NCBI GenBank assembly: GCA_014843695.1
Contig: CM026390.1
Location: 98,507,470-98,571,469 of the forward strand
DNA from: Archivesica marissinica
Taxonomy: Eukaryota > Mollusca > Bivalvia > Venerida > Vesicomyidae
Reading direction: 5' to 3'
Length of the DNA stretch: 64,000 bases
Below, one piece after another: positions 52,178 to 63,150 of the stretch (position 1 is the first letter of the stretch; each line of letters begins with the position of its first letter). The notes under the pieces were generated by a model. The model was given only the letters and a program-made list of their open reading frames with translations, made no database searches and was not told the DNA's origin. A program made the position numbers and the translations under genes.

Positions 52178-52189
52178 TTTTGGTAAATA

Positions 52190-52441
52190 GTGCATTTTTA
52201 TCTCCGACAGGAGACTTACGCTTGGTTACTTCCCTTTTACACATCACCATTTGAGAAACAAGAAAAAGCCAAGCTAGTGGATATCGCGGAATTTTTAAAT
52301 AATCGGACAGGTAACAAGCAAATTACCTTAGCATACTACAACACTGTGTGTATTCATGATGTATGGCATTTTATAGATGCATGTGTAGATACAACAACAG
52401 CTAAATACAGTAAAGTGACTTGTCGTCTGCTGCATTTTTGA
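52190..52441 (+). other. Divergent open frame beside the SMG6 start
   Basis: An 83-residue plus-strand frame begins 13 bp from the SMG6 ATG. The middle looks exon-like: an acceptor-like TTTATCTCCGACAG, then ETYAWLLPFYTSPFEKQEKA..DIAEFLNNRTG and a GTAACA donor. It may be a first exon of a divergent gene or simply the SMG6 5' leader read backwards. No family recognised. Confidence 0.25.
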
Positions 52442-52524
52442 TAAAGAAATTAAACTTAAAGTCACCGATAGGCTTCGCATAATGTAGAGAATATGCATAC
52501 TATATAGTCAGATTGGTTCAACAG

Positions 52525-52785
52525 TTTCACAAGCTGGTAATCCAAGGATCGCAGATTTAATCCCCCATCTGACCCTAATAAAATTAACAGTCTTTTATAT
52601 GGGACTTTAAACATAGGTCTCGTGTCGGTGCTTTACACATGCACGTAAAAGAACCAGAGGAGACTCTGGAATGGGTCTCTGTCTGCATCATTGCACTATC
52701 CTCCACACATTTAAATGGCTAATCTCTCCAGGAAGCGTTGCTCATATGGGCAACCGGTAGCGACGATAAATAAATGTAAAACACA
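52525..52785 (+). mobile_element. SINE-C copy, head partly lost
   Basis: CAAGCTGGTAATCCAAGGATC (cut short) to GGGCAACCGGTAGCGACGATA. Confidence 0.8.
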
Positions 52786-53740
52786 CACAAGTGAATTTGC
52801 GGCGGAGGAACCGAGGGATTGGGAGTGCCACAGCTGATGGCATGAATTTGAGACAATTGTCCAACAGCTTTGATATTCTGCAGAATTGTGCGACATTTAT
52901 CCAACAGCTTTGATATTCTACAGCACTATGCGACATTTATAAATCAAATAGCTCTAATTTATCTGCATGGTTTTGTGGTATTTCCAATCTCTGACATATA
53001 ATGCGGTAGAGTAACCAGTGCTAATGTGTATATATCAACATTGGCTTTGTTTCTGTGTGTGTTTTACGTTCGTTTATTTATCATCGCTACCGGTTGCCCA
53101 TATGAGCTACGCCAATATGGTTCTACCCGGGTATCTGACAAGCCTGTTAAACTGCCCGAGGTTATAACACTTTTCTCAGATCTCAAACTCAAGCTCAAAT
53201 GAGTCGTCATATGACCTAAACTGTGTGTGCGACTTAAAACCCCAACATAAAACATTAATCTATGCTTCATGCATGTGTGTGAATAGCCTGGGAACAGGCG
53301 TCGATATATTTTGCCTGGTCAGTCAAATAAATATATTTTAACACCGAGACTATTAATTGGGCCGTATTGAGTTTCTGATCATATCAACACTGTCATTTTG
53401 CCAGAAGTTAAAACGTGAAAAATTGACAGACTGGCACCCATGCTAGTATGTGAACAATAGCTCAGTAAAATGGTTATTTACGATACGATGAACAATTTTT
53501 CATTTCTCCCATAAATAAAAATCTAAACTTTGACATACAAAAGCTGCTTAAAAGAAACAAAAAAGAAAGTCATCATAACACCTAGTTATGTTCGGATATC
53601 AGTTTACGCTAAACTATTTTTATAATTTTTTCAAAATTCTCCGCATATGAAGTAGGCTAACTCGACGATATGTTTTTATTAAATACCAATGATCAAGATT
53701 TGGCATATTCTGATAATGTTCATTTTCTTGCAGATATATA
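52786..53740. other. Intergenic stretch with repeat fragments
   Basis: A duplicated 40-bp 'TTTATCCAACAGCTTTGATA' segment (52850-52940), a SINE-C tail on the minus strand (53055-53110) and a MITE-7 copy (53285-53440). The rest is plain. Confidence 0.55.
53285..53440. mobile_element. MITE-7 copy
   Basis: TAGCCTGGGAACAGGCGTCG to ACAGACTGGCACCCATGCTA. The same 150 bp occurs inverted at 60812-60968. Confidence 0.7.
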
Positions 53741-53741
53741 C

Positions 53742-54222
53742 ATCGACGTCCGCTGTCACATACAAACATCGACGTATGCTGTCACATACAAACATCGACG
53801 TCAGCTGTCACATACAAACATCGACGTTCGCTGTCACATACAAACATCGACGTCCGCTGTCACATACAAACATCGACGTCCGCTGTCACATATAAACATC
53901 GACGTCCGCTGTCACATACAAACATCGACTTCCGCTGTCACATATAAACATCGACGTCCGCTGTCACATATAAACATCGACGTACGCTGTCACATACAAA
54001 CATCGACGTCCGCTGTCACATACAAACATCGACGTCCGCTGTCACATACAAACATCGACGTCCGCTGTCACATACAAACATCAACGTACGCTGTCACATA
54101 CAAACATCGACGTCCGCTGTCACATACAAACATCGACGTCCGCTGTCACATACAAACATCGACGTCCGCTGTCACATACAAACATCCACTTTCGCTGTCA
54201 CATATAACATTTCTAAGAAGAT
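53742..54222. repeat. 26-bp tandem array, about 18 units
   Basis: CATCGACGTCCGCTGTCACA plus TACAAA. Open plus frames of S-H-T-N-I-D repeats arise from it. Confidence 0.95.
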
Positions 54223-54599
54223 GCAGCAGAATGTAAGTCAGTTAGCAATTACAATGAAAATGAAGAGTTGTGGCCCAACCCATTTGCTTCAACATTTGTT
54301 GACAATTCTTGTGTAATACAATGACATAAATCGTATATACTATGCAATAATTATACAAGTTCATTTGCTTTGTTCTTTACATTGTATATATATAATTAAT
54401 ACAATACAACCAAGCTAATTTAATTAGTAATTTACTAATTTATGACATTGGGCATCATATTGATTTAGAACAATGTTTCTGAACTATCGCAGTGCAATAA
54501 TAACTGACTGCAAACAATACAATTTGATACTATTTCCTATATACACTGTTGGATTATTCAAAGTTAATTCAAGGGTTCTGTTGGGCAGTTATATATATA
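54223..54599. other. AT-rich stretch without recognised features
   Basis: About 380 bp before the Tc1 element. No feature supported. Confidence 0.5.
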
Positions 54600-56112
54600 C
54601 TGAGTCAAAAAAGAAACGATACCTGGTGTTTATGTGTCTATAATTTCAACATTTATTAAGAAAATTCTTTGAAAATTCATAAGATGATAGTCCAACATGT
54701 TTGAAAGAGGAGCACATAAAGCATAATGAGCCTCCGAAACTGTCTGCTGCGTGATGACGTAATTCGTCGGACAGGGGTCTAATGGAGTTTTCACACAGAC
54801 GTCAATACCGAGTATGGGCACTATTTGCGTCTCTCACTGCAATGCACCGCCGTCGCATCGAACGGAAGAGTGTCTGAATCTCTTGCTGGTCAATATTTGT
54901 CCACTCCTGACGCAAAACATCCCTCAGTTGGTTTAACGTTACCGGCTGACGTCGTCTGACGCGGCGGTCTAACGTATCCCACAAATGTTCTATGGGTGAC
55001 AAGTCTGGTGACAAAGCAGGCCACGGCAGGGTTTCAATATTGTTCTGCCCCAATAATGTGGTGGAAATCCGAGCAGTATGACACCTGGCGTTGTCCTGTT
55101 GGAACAGTGTGACGTTTCTGTTGGCGTTAAAGAACGGCACAACAACTGGCGCAAGGATCTCATCACAGTACCGCTGGGCGTTTAGGTTCCCGTCCACCAC
55201 TAACAGTTCAGTGCGACTGCCGAAGGTGATACCGCCCCACGCCATAACGCTTCCGCCCCCGAACAGATCGACCTGACGTACACATGCGTCGGCGTAACGT
55301 TCACCGCGTCTGCGATATACCCGCTCTCTGCCATCCGCTCGACGCAAACAGAACCGCGATTCATCGCTAAACATCACCGAATTCCACTGTAACCGAGTCC
55401 AGCGAGCACGTTCCGCCATCCATTCCCGCCGTACGTCACGGTGACGTCGTGTCAGGATGGATCCAACGTATGGCCGATAGGCACGAATGCCACGTTCACC
55501 GAGCCGGTTCCTGACTGTTTGTGCACTGATGCGATTGTTGGTCATCCCAGGAGTAACGGCAGCTGTGTGCGTAGCAGGTAGGAACCGGTCACGTAAATGT
55601 GACGTCCGAATGTGACGGTCCTGTTCACGCGTCGTCACACGTGGTCGACCAGATCTTGGACGGTCGTCCACCGATCCATGTGTTCGATAACGTCGAAGTA
55701 GACGTGTTATCGTGATCCGCGTAACCCCGAGTCGATTTGCGACGTCACGCTGACGTAAACCGCCGTCAATCATGCCAATGGCACGCATTCTCTGATTGCG
55801 GTTTAGCCTAGGCATTTTGTTAGAGGTAACAATGGGTATGTAAGGTGTTTTTCCTCGATGATAATGCAATACCAGTACAATAAACCGGTTTTCCGATTTG
55901 TACATGTGTAGGAAGTTGTCTTTGTTGAGGAGCACGTGCAAATCGGAAATTCGGCGTTCCAGGATTATCGGGTGTTTATTTACCTGTGTTTATGGTTGGC
56001 TGACGTTGCAATAAGATACCCGGTACTGATACGTAATAATATATTAAATCGTTCTATTGTTTTATCCGTTTTACGTCATTTTTAGTTTGATATCGTTTCT
56101 TTTTTGCCTCAG
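54600..56112. mobile_element. Tc1-type transposon, complete
   Basis: Inverted ends CTGAGTCAAAAAAGAAACGA and (complement of right end) CTGAGGCAAAAAAGAAACGA, flanked by TA on both sides (54598-54599, 56113-56114). About 1.5 kb with one uninterrupted transposase gene on the minus strand. The base composition of the gene is much more GC-rich than its surroundings, consistent with a recent arrival. Confidence 0.93.
54802..55815 (-). CDS. Tc1-like DD34E transposase, intact
   Basis: 337 residues from MPRLNRNQ. The N-terminal HTH pair (LRQRDVANRLGVTRITITRL, then GRPRVTTREQDRHI) binds the inverted repeats. The catalytic triad is D151 (FSDESRF), D241 (FQQDNARCH) and E276 (LSPIEHLWD), with 34 residues between the second D and E. 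This is the full family length without stops or frameshifts. An upstream in-frame ATG at 55941 exists, but the MPRLNRN start is usual for such proteins. The element may still be able to move. Confidence 0.95.
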   Translation of the reverse strand: MPRLNRNQRMRAIGMIDGGLRQRDVANRLGVTRITITRLLRRYRTHGSVDDRPRSGRPRVTTREQDRHIRTSHLRDRFLPATHTAAVTPGMTNNRISAQTVRNRLGERGIRAYRPYVGSILTRRHRDVRREWMAERARWTRLQWNSVMFSDESRFCLRRADGRERVYRRRGERYADACVRQVDLFGGGSVMAWGGITFGSRTELLVVDGNLNAQRYCDEILAPVVVPFFNANRNVTLFQQDNARCHTARISTTLLGQNNIETLPWPALSPDLSPIEHLWDTLDRRVRRRQPVTLNQLRDVLRQEWTNIDQQEIQTLFRSMRRRCIAVRDANSAHTRY

Positions 56113-56117
56113 TATAT

Positions 56118-56353
56118 TTGGCTGTCCGATTAGCGCAGTGGTTAGCGCGCTCTCTTCTCACCAATGCAACCCTTGTTCGACCCTATGAAGTATGTGAGAT
56201 GGTACTGTGGTCGCCAGATTGGACAGGTGTGTTTTCTCCGGGTACTCCGGTTTCCCCCCACACGAATGATCATGTTTCATCCGCGTCAACGAGAATGATT
56301 AATATAAGTTGTTAAAACTTGGCAATCTTTGTAACATAAATAAAGTTTAAAAT
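56118..56353 (+). mobile_element. SINE-B copy
   Basis: GGCTGTCCGATTAGCGCAGT head, GTTCGACCC B-box-like, GGGTACTCCGGTTTCCCC body, TTAATATAAGTTGTTAAAAC and AAATAAAGTTTAAA tail. Confidence 0.88.
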
Positions 56354-56394
56354 TATGTAATTATTTTATTGAATATGTACTATAGGAAATGTGT

Positions 56395-56610
56395 TTAGCA
56401 GTAGTTAACACGTTCTCTTCTCACAAATACCCTGGTACAATTCTCGGAAAAGGAAGTATGTGAGATGGTACGGTTATCGTGACAGGTAGGGTTTCTCCGG
56501 GTACTCCGGTTTCCCACAAAAGGACAACATATACATTTCATCCTCGCCAACGATATTTAAGTTATTAAAGTTTGTTTCGCAATCGTTGTAAAATAAATAA
56601 AGTTTATTTA
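56395..56610 (+). mobile_element. SINE-B copy, head degraded
   Basis: GCAGTAGTTAACACGTTCTC, GGGTACTCCGGTTTCCCA and TAAATAAAGTTTAT. Confidence 0.8.
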
Positions 56611-56680
56611 CCTCTAATGTCTCACTGAAGGCTTACATAAAATTCTAATATAAAATTGTTTGTTTTATGTAATTATATAG

Positions 56681-56810
56681 AAGCAAAACCGACCTACGCT
56701 AGCACCTATTTTCAACTACCGGAAACGTCCACGCCAAGCCGTGATCTCTGATCCCCAGACTAGACAGACAGGAAGTGAACCTGGACCATCCGGGGCTGCC
56801 GGGTATTCTG
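56681..56810 (+). CDS. Q/N-rich gene, exon a
   Basis: Acceptor TAATTATATAG, donor TATTCTG|GTATTG. Only one frame is open to the donor. It encodes the basic KQNRPTLAPIFNYRKRPR. Confidence 0.7.
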
Positions 56811-59800
56811 GTATTGTATCCATAAAACTTAAAATATGTTTACTTAATGGATAAGTTGTCAGAGAAAAGCTATTAAACAGTTATCCAGCCAGGATACATA
56901 CCTACATACCTTCTTCTTCTTCTTTGTTTATACAGCACTCCTTCACTTATGAAGATTAGGTGCTGGCGCCGTGATAAAAAGTGTTAGTTAAGTGCTTGAT
57001 CAGAAAGTGCTCATTAGAAAGGATACAGTGAATAGACATAATTTTAGATATATATATGTTTTTTATTTATTTTTTTTACCTAAAGTTGTTCAAATGTATT
57101 TCCTTTCGGCTTACTTCAACATGTTTGTACATTCAGCACACGTCCCTGATATTCACCTGTGTACCGTCGGGTAATCATGTGGGTGGGTGCGATGTTTCCA
57201 GAAGTGTATATTTGTCATTTTAGTTTGGAGTCTAACCAAATACTCCCCCAATCCCTCCAGTTAGTTCAAACTTAATGTCTTAGAATTTCTAAAAAATATT
57301 AGATCATTTTGGAAGGACAGTATTAAGCAGCCGTCACAGGGAATCGCAGAAAGTGGCTGTTTAGCACAGATGGCTGTTTAATAGATGTCAACTATATAAT
57401 AAAACAACATATTGGGACTCTAGAAACTGGCTGCTTAATACAGATTGGCTGCTTAACCCTTTCAACACCACATACCTCTAAATTGGATTACAAAAAAGTG
57501 TAGATCCAGATGAGCCGGCTCGTGACGAGCCGTCTCATCAGGATCTGCACTTTTTTCAAGTAATATAACTATTTTTAGAAATTTTTTTACCCATTTTGAT
57601 AAATGAACTGATCCAAATGTAATTTTGTTATAAATTTATTGGTCTAAAAATATCATGGACCAGTCCATGTCAGTTACTTGGTGTTGAATGGGTTAATAGA
57701 GGTGACAACTAACACAGGTTTGACTGTACTTCCTACACGATTACACTCTTCGACGGGGCTATTAATTCAACGTCAAGGAATTCCGGGATTTTCGGTTACA
57801 CTTTTCAAATTATTAATTTTCTAAAATTGGCTTAACGGTTTCTAAAACACAACATATTAATATCGGTTGTGATTTTACTGCATTTTGAAGAATATTACTT
57901 TCCTGTTTTATTCATTTCAATTTTGATTAATACGAGTAGATTGAATAAATTATTGCTGGAGACGAGCCCAGGGGTTCAGGCTGCATTATTGGAGCCTGAT
58001 TATTGGTTGGGAGCTCGCCATGACCCAACCGCATAACCACATGTCGCATCCGTATTTCTTTCTCCGTACTGTTCTCATCACTTACTACTGTATGTTGTTG
58101 TTTAGGCATGATGCCGGTCGGAGGGTTCGATGGACATATTCAGGAGCAAAGAGGATTTCCAACATCCGGAAGAGGAGCCGCAAACAATAACAGAAATATA
58201 CCCGATTACGGTTGACTTTTTCTCTCTCCATATGTCCGATTAAACATTCTAGTTTATTAACACCTGTACTAGTTACTTTTTATGTATATGTATTACAAAT
58301 ATACTGACACCAAAAAGAAACTACACTTGCCGTAGAGGTAAAATTTATGTCCATATAGAAATATGGGCACATTTTGTATAAAAATGTGCGAAATAGTGGG
58401 TACATTAGTGAAATGTGTGAAGGCTTATTTTCTTCACTCATGATAGTAAGATCCATAATTATAAATGTGTAGCGAAAAAGTAAGTGTGTTTTACGTTTAT
58501 TTATCGTCGCTACCGGTTGCCCATATGAGCGACGCCTCCTGAAGAGATTAGTTATTTTAGAAGAAATAAAATGTCACAATTTACAATATTTCTATGCAAC
58601 ACTAAAGCAGAAATCGCTATATTTAACTTGTTAACTAACTGGTTACAGAATTGTCATAACGTTGTATTTTGTGTCGATCATAATTGTATACTTCTTATCG
58701 AACTTTGATAGAAGGTACCCTGCTTCTTATCCACCAATGATAGAAGGTACACACTTTTTGAGACCTGTATGAAAATGAGGACTACCTAGATTTGGTATGG
58801 ACCTCATTAATGTCCAAGATGATAGTCTTGCCGGCTACCTCTTAAAAAGGTTATTGTCGAACCCTGTAAATGTACATTGATTTCTTTAATCGATTGATTA
58901 GTTATTCACTTTAGTGTACATGCACTGTGCAATATCAGCACATGGTATGGCATACGTAAGCTGTACGATTATTTGATATATTGTGTATTTGTATGTTGAA
59001 TATATACGATTGGGCAGAGGGCCAGAAGTGTGTTCACCCCGGGTTACCGCATGTGGTCATGCCATTAATTTGTCATTATAAAACGATTATAATAATAAGA
59101 TTGACGTGGCTCTGAACCCCAACAACAAACATACATTGGTCCGATTAGCGCAGTGGTTAGCGCGCTCGCTTCTCACCAATGCAACCCTTGTGCGATCCTC
59201 GGACAGGGAAGTATGTGAGATGGTACCGTGGTCGCCAGATCGGACAGGTGGTTTTTATCCGGGTACTCCGGTTTCCTCCCACACGAATGACCCCATTTAC
59301 GCTTTCATCCGTGCCAACGAGAGTGGTTAATATAAGTTGTTAAAACTTATTTCGCAATCGTTGTAAAATAAATAAAGTTTAAATTAAACATACATTTGTG
59401 ATAACGCTACACATATGTATTTATATTTCAGGTTGCAGTAACACACATGCAGGATCAAGTTATCCAAGAACAACCAATCAGATGTACAGCACAGCGCCTA
59501 GTTACGGAGGATACCAGCAAAGCAGTAACCAGTAAAGTGTTTGTTTATTATAGTGTCACCCCTATATAAAGGGCCAGGCATTACTGACTTATGAGGCGAG
59601 GGTAAATAAGCTCAATCATCATCATGACTTTACTTATGAGACAACTCTTTTTTATGAACATCAATACTTCCCGAATCCTATGCTTGTATGCCAGGCGCCA
59701 GGCTGGTAGGCAAGGCAATCGGTAACCACTATTTAACTAGCTGGCGGCTCACCAACCGGCCATATCAGAACGAACCCCTGACGATATTCGAACCATCGAC

Positions 59801-62681
59801 CTCCCGCTCCGTAGGCGGACGCCTTAACCACTGGGCCACGGAGACGGTAACGAGCAGTAACGAGATTACTTTTCAGAAAAAGTAAATACAAACGAATATA
59901 TTTGAGCTGCATCAAAAGCAGATCTGCATGCTCTGTGTAACACGAGTAGTGTTTGAGATATGACATGTGCTTTAATAGCACTACTTTGGTTCAGTTATTG
60001 GTCAGTTCAGTTTATTATTTCAAACACCCAGTGCAGATGCCAGATGTCACAGTAATGGACCTTGACATTGTAGATAAGAGAAGAAGCTGGAGGCACCTGT
60101 GTCCTATGGACATGTTCTTAATTACTTTGTACATTGATAACCCATATGATTTGTGAATAGCGCCATCTTTTTGAATTTATTAATCTAATGATCAGATCGC
60201 TTCTGTTGACATTATATAATTATTATTGAATGCATATTATTAGGTGACTTATAGGCCCACTGGGCCGGGTGCGTCTTCTTGTTGTTTAATATTTGCTATA
60301 TATACATTTGTTGAAATGTGCACATGTCACTTTAATAAAAACTTACTAACTTACTATTGTAAAAATCCTATGCAGATGCCTTGGGACTTGTATTTATTCC
60401 TAAATATACAGTCACACCTGTGTTAGTGGTCACCTCCATTAAGCAGCCAACCTGTATTAAGCAGCCAGTTTCCAGATTCCCAATCGGTTGTTTTATTATA
60501 TATTTGACCTCTATTAAGCAGCCACCTGTGCTAGGCAACCACTTTCTCTGACTCCCTTGGCTGGCTGCTTAAGACAGGTTTGACTGTATATTGCTTTAAA
60601 TATTCAAAGTTATATTCCCGTTCAAACTGATTGTCACAATTTCGAAATCGGTTGCTATGATACAATTGTATTCCTTACAAACCAGTACTTTATACATGTA
60701 CTTTAAATAGTCAACTTTATATTCCTGTTCAAACTGATTCTCACAATTGCAATATAGGTTGCTATAACACAATTGTATTCCAGTATTAACCTAGTTGTGC
60801 AGTAAACATAGCCTGGGTTCCAGTCTGTCGATTTTTCACTTTTTAACTTCTGGCCAAATGACGTTTGATATGATCAGAAACTCAATACGGCCCAATTAAT
60901 GGTCTCGGTGTTAAAATATATTTATTTGACTAACCAGGCAACATATATCGACGCCTGTTCCTAGACTACAGTAAACAACTCATTTTAATATAGATGTACT
61001 TGTACAATATACAGAATACATCCGATACATGAAGTTTGACTCGATATAATAATTCGATATAAATTCGATACATGTCGAATTCCGTCGGACCGAACACAAT
61101 TCTTCGACATAGCCGAAGTTTGACTTCTATATATTCTGATATAATAATTCGATATAAATAGAGCCAGTTATATGTAAAATGATAGTGTCTGAAACGGGAT
61201 TTTGATCCGACTTCGAGATAACCGGATAATTCGACATAGCCGACTTTGACATAGCGGATGTAGACTGTATAATCGTATTTTGACTAGAATTTGCTCAGTT
61301 ATCTTCGTAGCTCGGTTTGTCCTGAACAAGTCATAAAACCAGTGGAATTAATGTCGAAATTATTGCACTATCCTCCAAAAATCTAAAATGATTAATCTCT
61401 TCAGGAGGCGTCGCTCATATGGGTAACCGATAGCGACGATATATAACACACACGCATCTGATTAATTGTGGATGACTAGATATAGGTACAGTACACATAT
61501 ATTTAATTACCGGTATGTTTAAATGGTAATCAAAATTGTCTCAGTTCATATCCGCGTACCTCACTTCAATGAATGTGCGTATATCACTGTTAGCATGTTT
61601 TTATTACAGGTGCTGGCATAAAACATAGGACACTGTCATAGACATAGTTTATTTCAAACCATACAGCATATACAAATATACAGTTTACACAAAATTTAGA
61701 TACATGAATGAAAAGGGATTAGAACCGAAAGCTATTATAGCTTATAGAGGTCTTCTCCTATAGCAAGGTACTTAATGCAATTGCGATATGATGTGTTGTA
61801 CTATTTTCTAAACTATTAATTTAAATTAGAAATAATGGTAGGTAAACGTTTTAATCATGAACTGTAAATTAGAATATACATAAGATAATAAGATTAATAA
61901 GGATGAAACATGATTATTCTTCATAAAATAAACAAACATCTAGTTACATTCTAATAATCCAATCAGAACGCTCGTTTCAACGCGAACTGCGCCGCTTGAC
62001 AAATTTTCAAAACAAATTGAATTCTACGAAATCTATTTTTGACGTACATTTTTGCTAAATAAACCTACATGTTAGTGGAAACACATTTTATTGATAATGT
62101 TATTCACTGTTAAAACTCTCCCGTCGAAGATTTTTTTGCTGCTGACAGAACCCGTGTCCTAATATGGAAATGTGACCTGCTATGGCCAATGTCTGTGGCA
62201 ATTGTTTGCAAAGTATACATGCATGTAGCTTAAAGTTGTGTTTTATTTGAAGAACAATATAAAGACTCGGGATAGGCGTTATATTTGGACAGATTTGTAC
62301 AAAATTGTTTCCGATAGGGCCATTTTACTGATCGATGCGAAATCTGACATCCCACAGAGTAGAATCCCTGTACTTAAATATATATACTAGTACCCCCAAC
62401 CGTGCCGAATCCCTGTGGTCTGCATGCATGTTTGTGTTTATAGGAACGTGATCACTGGTAGAGGACAGCCTACACGCACAATCCCTACAAATGCATTTAC
62501 ACCCACGCCGTATAAACAAGGTGGTCAGTATGGCAACAAGTCTACCGGGAATTACACTACAGGGAACCAGTACAATCAGGGTACGTTGGGCAACAGGAGA
62601 CAGCCATCATACAACTACAACGGGATAAATAATCATCAAAGTGGTTCAATATACGGACAATCTATGAGCAACTCAAGCAAC

Positions 62682-62728
<47 letters not shown>

Positions 62729-62838
62729 ACAACAGCAGCCACAACAGCAGCAGCAGCAACAAAGGAACCGACAACAGGCGAACCAGTCAAATCCACAGAG
62801 AATACAGTCAAACAATTACTATCAGTCCAAAAATACAG
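56681..62838 (+). CDS. Q/N/G/S-rich protein gene, four internal exons
   Basis: Exons 56681-56810, 58106-58210, 59432-59531 and 62444-62838 join with phases 1, 1 and 2 in agreement (about 243 codons). The first encodes RPTLAPIFNYRKRPRQAVIS. The next two are glycine- and asparagine-rich (GFPTSGRGAANNNRN, YSTAPSYGGYQQSSNQ). The last encodes GRGQPTRTIPTNAF, QGGQYGNKSTGNYTTGNQYN and a CAG-encoded glutamine run. A donor (ACAG|GTGCAG) shows the gene continues to the right. The 5' exons are not found. Such composition is common in RNA-binding or transcription-related proteins, but I recognise no domain and give no function. It is divergent from SMG6. Confidence 0.75.
57325..57730. mobile_element. MITE-1 copy interrupted by MITE-2
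   Basis: MITE-1 text (CAGTATTAAGCAGCC..ACAGGTTTGACTGTA) is split at GGCTGCTTAA by the MITE-2 copy. TTAA is present at both junctions. Confidence 0.85.
57453..57696. mobile_element. MITE-2 copy nested in MITE-1
   Basis: TTAACCCTTTCAACACC to GTTGAATGGGTTAA, with the central palindrome GATGAGCCGGCTCGTGACGA. The insertion directly demonstrates a TTAA target site. Confidence 0.88.
58106..58210 (+). CDS. Q/N-rich gene, exon b
   Basis: Acceptor GTTGTTTAG|GC, donor GATTACG|GTTGAC. It encodes MMPVGGFDGHIQEQRGFPTS and GRGAANNNRNIPDY. Confidence 0.72.
58480..58560 (-). mobile_element. SINE-C tail fragment
   Basis: TTTATTTATCGTCGCTACCGGTTGCCCATATGAG in part. Minus-strand tail only. Confidence 0.75.
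58561..59130. other. Intron segment without recognised features
   Basis: A short internal duplicate 'TGATAGAAGGTAC' occurs near 58710-58750. No exon supported. Confidence 0.45.
59135..59375 (+). mobile_element. SINE-B copy, best preserved
   Basis: TGGTCCGATTAGCGCAGTGG head with A-box, GTGCGATCCTCGGAC B-box region, CCGGGTACTCCGGTTTCCTC body, tail AAATAAATAAAGTTTAAATT. Confidence 0.9.
59432..59531 (+). CDS. Q/N-rich gene, exon c
   Basis: Acceptor TTATATTTCAG|GT, donor AACCA|GTAAAG. If the donor is not used the frame stops at once (CAG TAA), so the exon could also be an alternative last exon. Confidence 0.72.
59690..59852 (-). mobile_element. SINE-G (tRNA-headed)
   Basis: Minus strand GTCTCCGTGGCCCAGTGGTT, then B-box GATGGTTCGAATATC, then a short body. 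It is the only copy in the window. Confidence 0.6.
59853..60405. other. Intron segment without recognised features
   Basis: About 550 bp. 'ACCCAGTGCAGATGCCAGATG' near 60030 and 'CCTATGCAGATGCC' near 60367 are loosely alike. No exon supported. Confidence 0.45.
60406..60590. mobile_element. MITE-1 copy, full length
   Basis: ATACAGTCACACCTGTGTTA to AGACAGGTTTGACTGTAT with TA flanks. Confidence 0.82.
60810..60968. mobile_element. MITE-7 copy
   Basis: AGCCTGGGTTCCAGTCTGTC to ATCGACGCCTGTTCCTAG, the inverse of the 53.3-kb copy. Confidence 0.7.
60990..61275. repeat. TTCGATATAA-rich repeat
   Basis: Internally repetitive (AATTCGATATAAATTCGATA, TTCGACATAGCCGAAGTTTG, and inverted forms). Probably a degraded element. 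Confidence 0.5.
61355..61450 (+). mobile_element. SINE-C tail fragment
   Basis: TATTGCACTATCCTCCAAAA to GATAGCGACGATATATAACA. Confidence 0.75.
61640..61780. repeat. Dispersed repeat shared with 36.64-36.77 kb
   Basis: TTATTTCAAACCATACAGCA..AAAAGGGATTAGAACCGAAA..AGCTTATAGAGGTCTTCTCC matches the 36.7-kb text. Class unknown. Confidence 0.6.
61781..62443. other. Intron segment without recognised features
   Basis: AT-rich, no exon or element end recognised before exon d. Confidence 0.45.
62444..62838 (+). CDS. Q/N-rich gene, exon d with polyglutamine
   Basis: Acceptor TGTGTTTATAG|G, donor AATACAG|GTGCAG. It encodes about 131 residues ending in SSNQ, then a glutamine run broken by prolines, then RNRQQANQSNPQR. 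Confidence 0.8.
62683..62762 (+). repeat. CAG/CAA trinucleotide repeat (polyglutamine)
   Basis: A run of about 14 uninterrupted CAG, then CCACAACAGCAG blocks. It is in frame as glutamine. Confidence 0.92.
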
Positions 62839-62861
62839 GTGCAGTACTTTAATTTATGATA

Positions 62862-63045
62862 ATTTAATTTAGCTCTATGCGAAACAAGCCATTACACCAA
62901 TAGTTGAATCGCTTTCGAGACCTCATTCCTGGTGGAATCCATGGGCATGCGGGAGAGTTAAGAGGCAGTGTGGATTTATGAACCGTCGCCACCGTGCTTC
63001 TGGGGCTCGAACTCATAACCACTAGATTGCGAGGTGGATACTTTC
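62862..63045 (-). mobile_element. SINE-A copy, degenerate
   Basis: TTTCGAGACCTCATTCCTGG, GCTTCTGGGGCTCGAACTC and GATTGCGAGG remain. Several short deletions. Confidence 0.7.
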
Positions 63046-63150
63046 AAAATGTTGGGCATTTAAAATATTTACATAGAACAAGGAAATGTTCCACATGATA
63101 ATAATAATATGAGGCACATACATAAATATGCATTCAAAGTGAGGCATTTA

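Noticed and set aside
51499..51790. Two plus ORFs of 81-86 codons
   Set aside because: They start within the 31-bp array and show no family signature or splice support.
57927..58109. Minus ORF starting MPKQQHTVVSDENS as a possible SMG6 first exon
   Set aside because: No good donor, it overlaps the acceptor of plus exon b, and the exon at 52069-52177 has a better start, donor and phase for SMG6.
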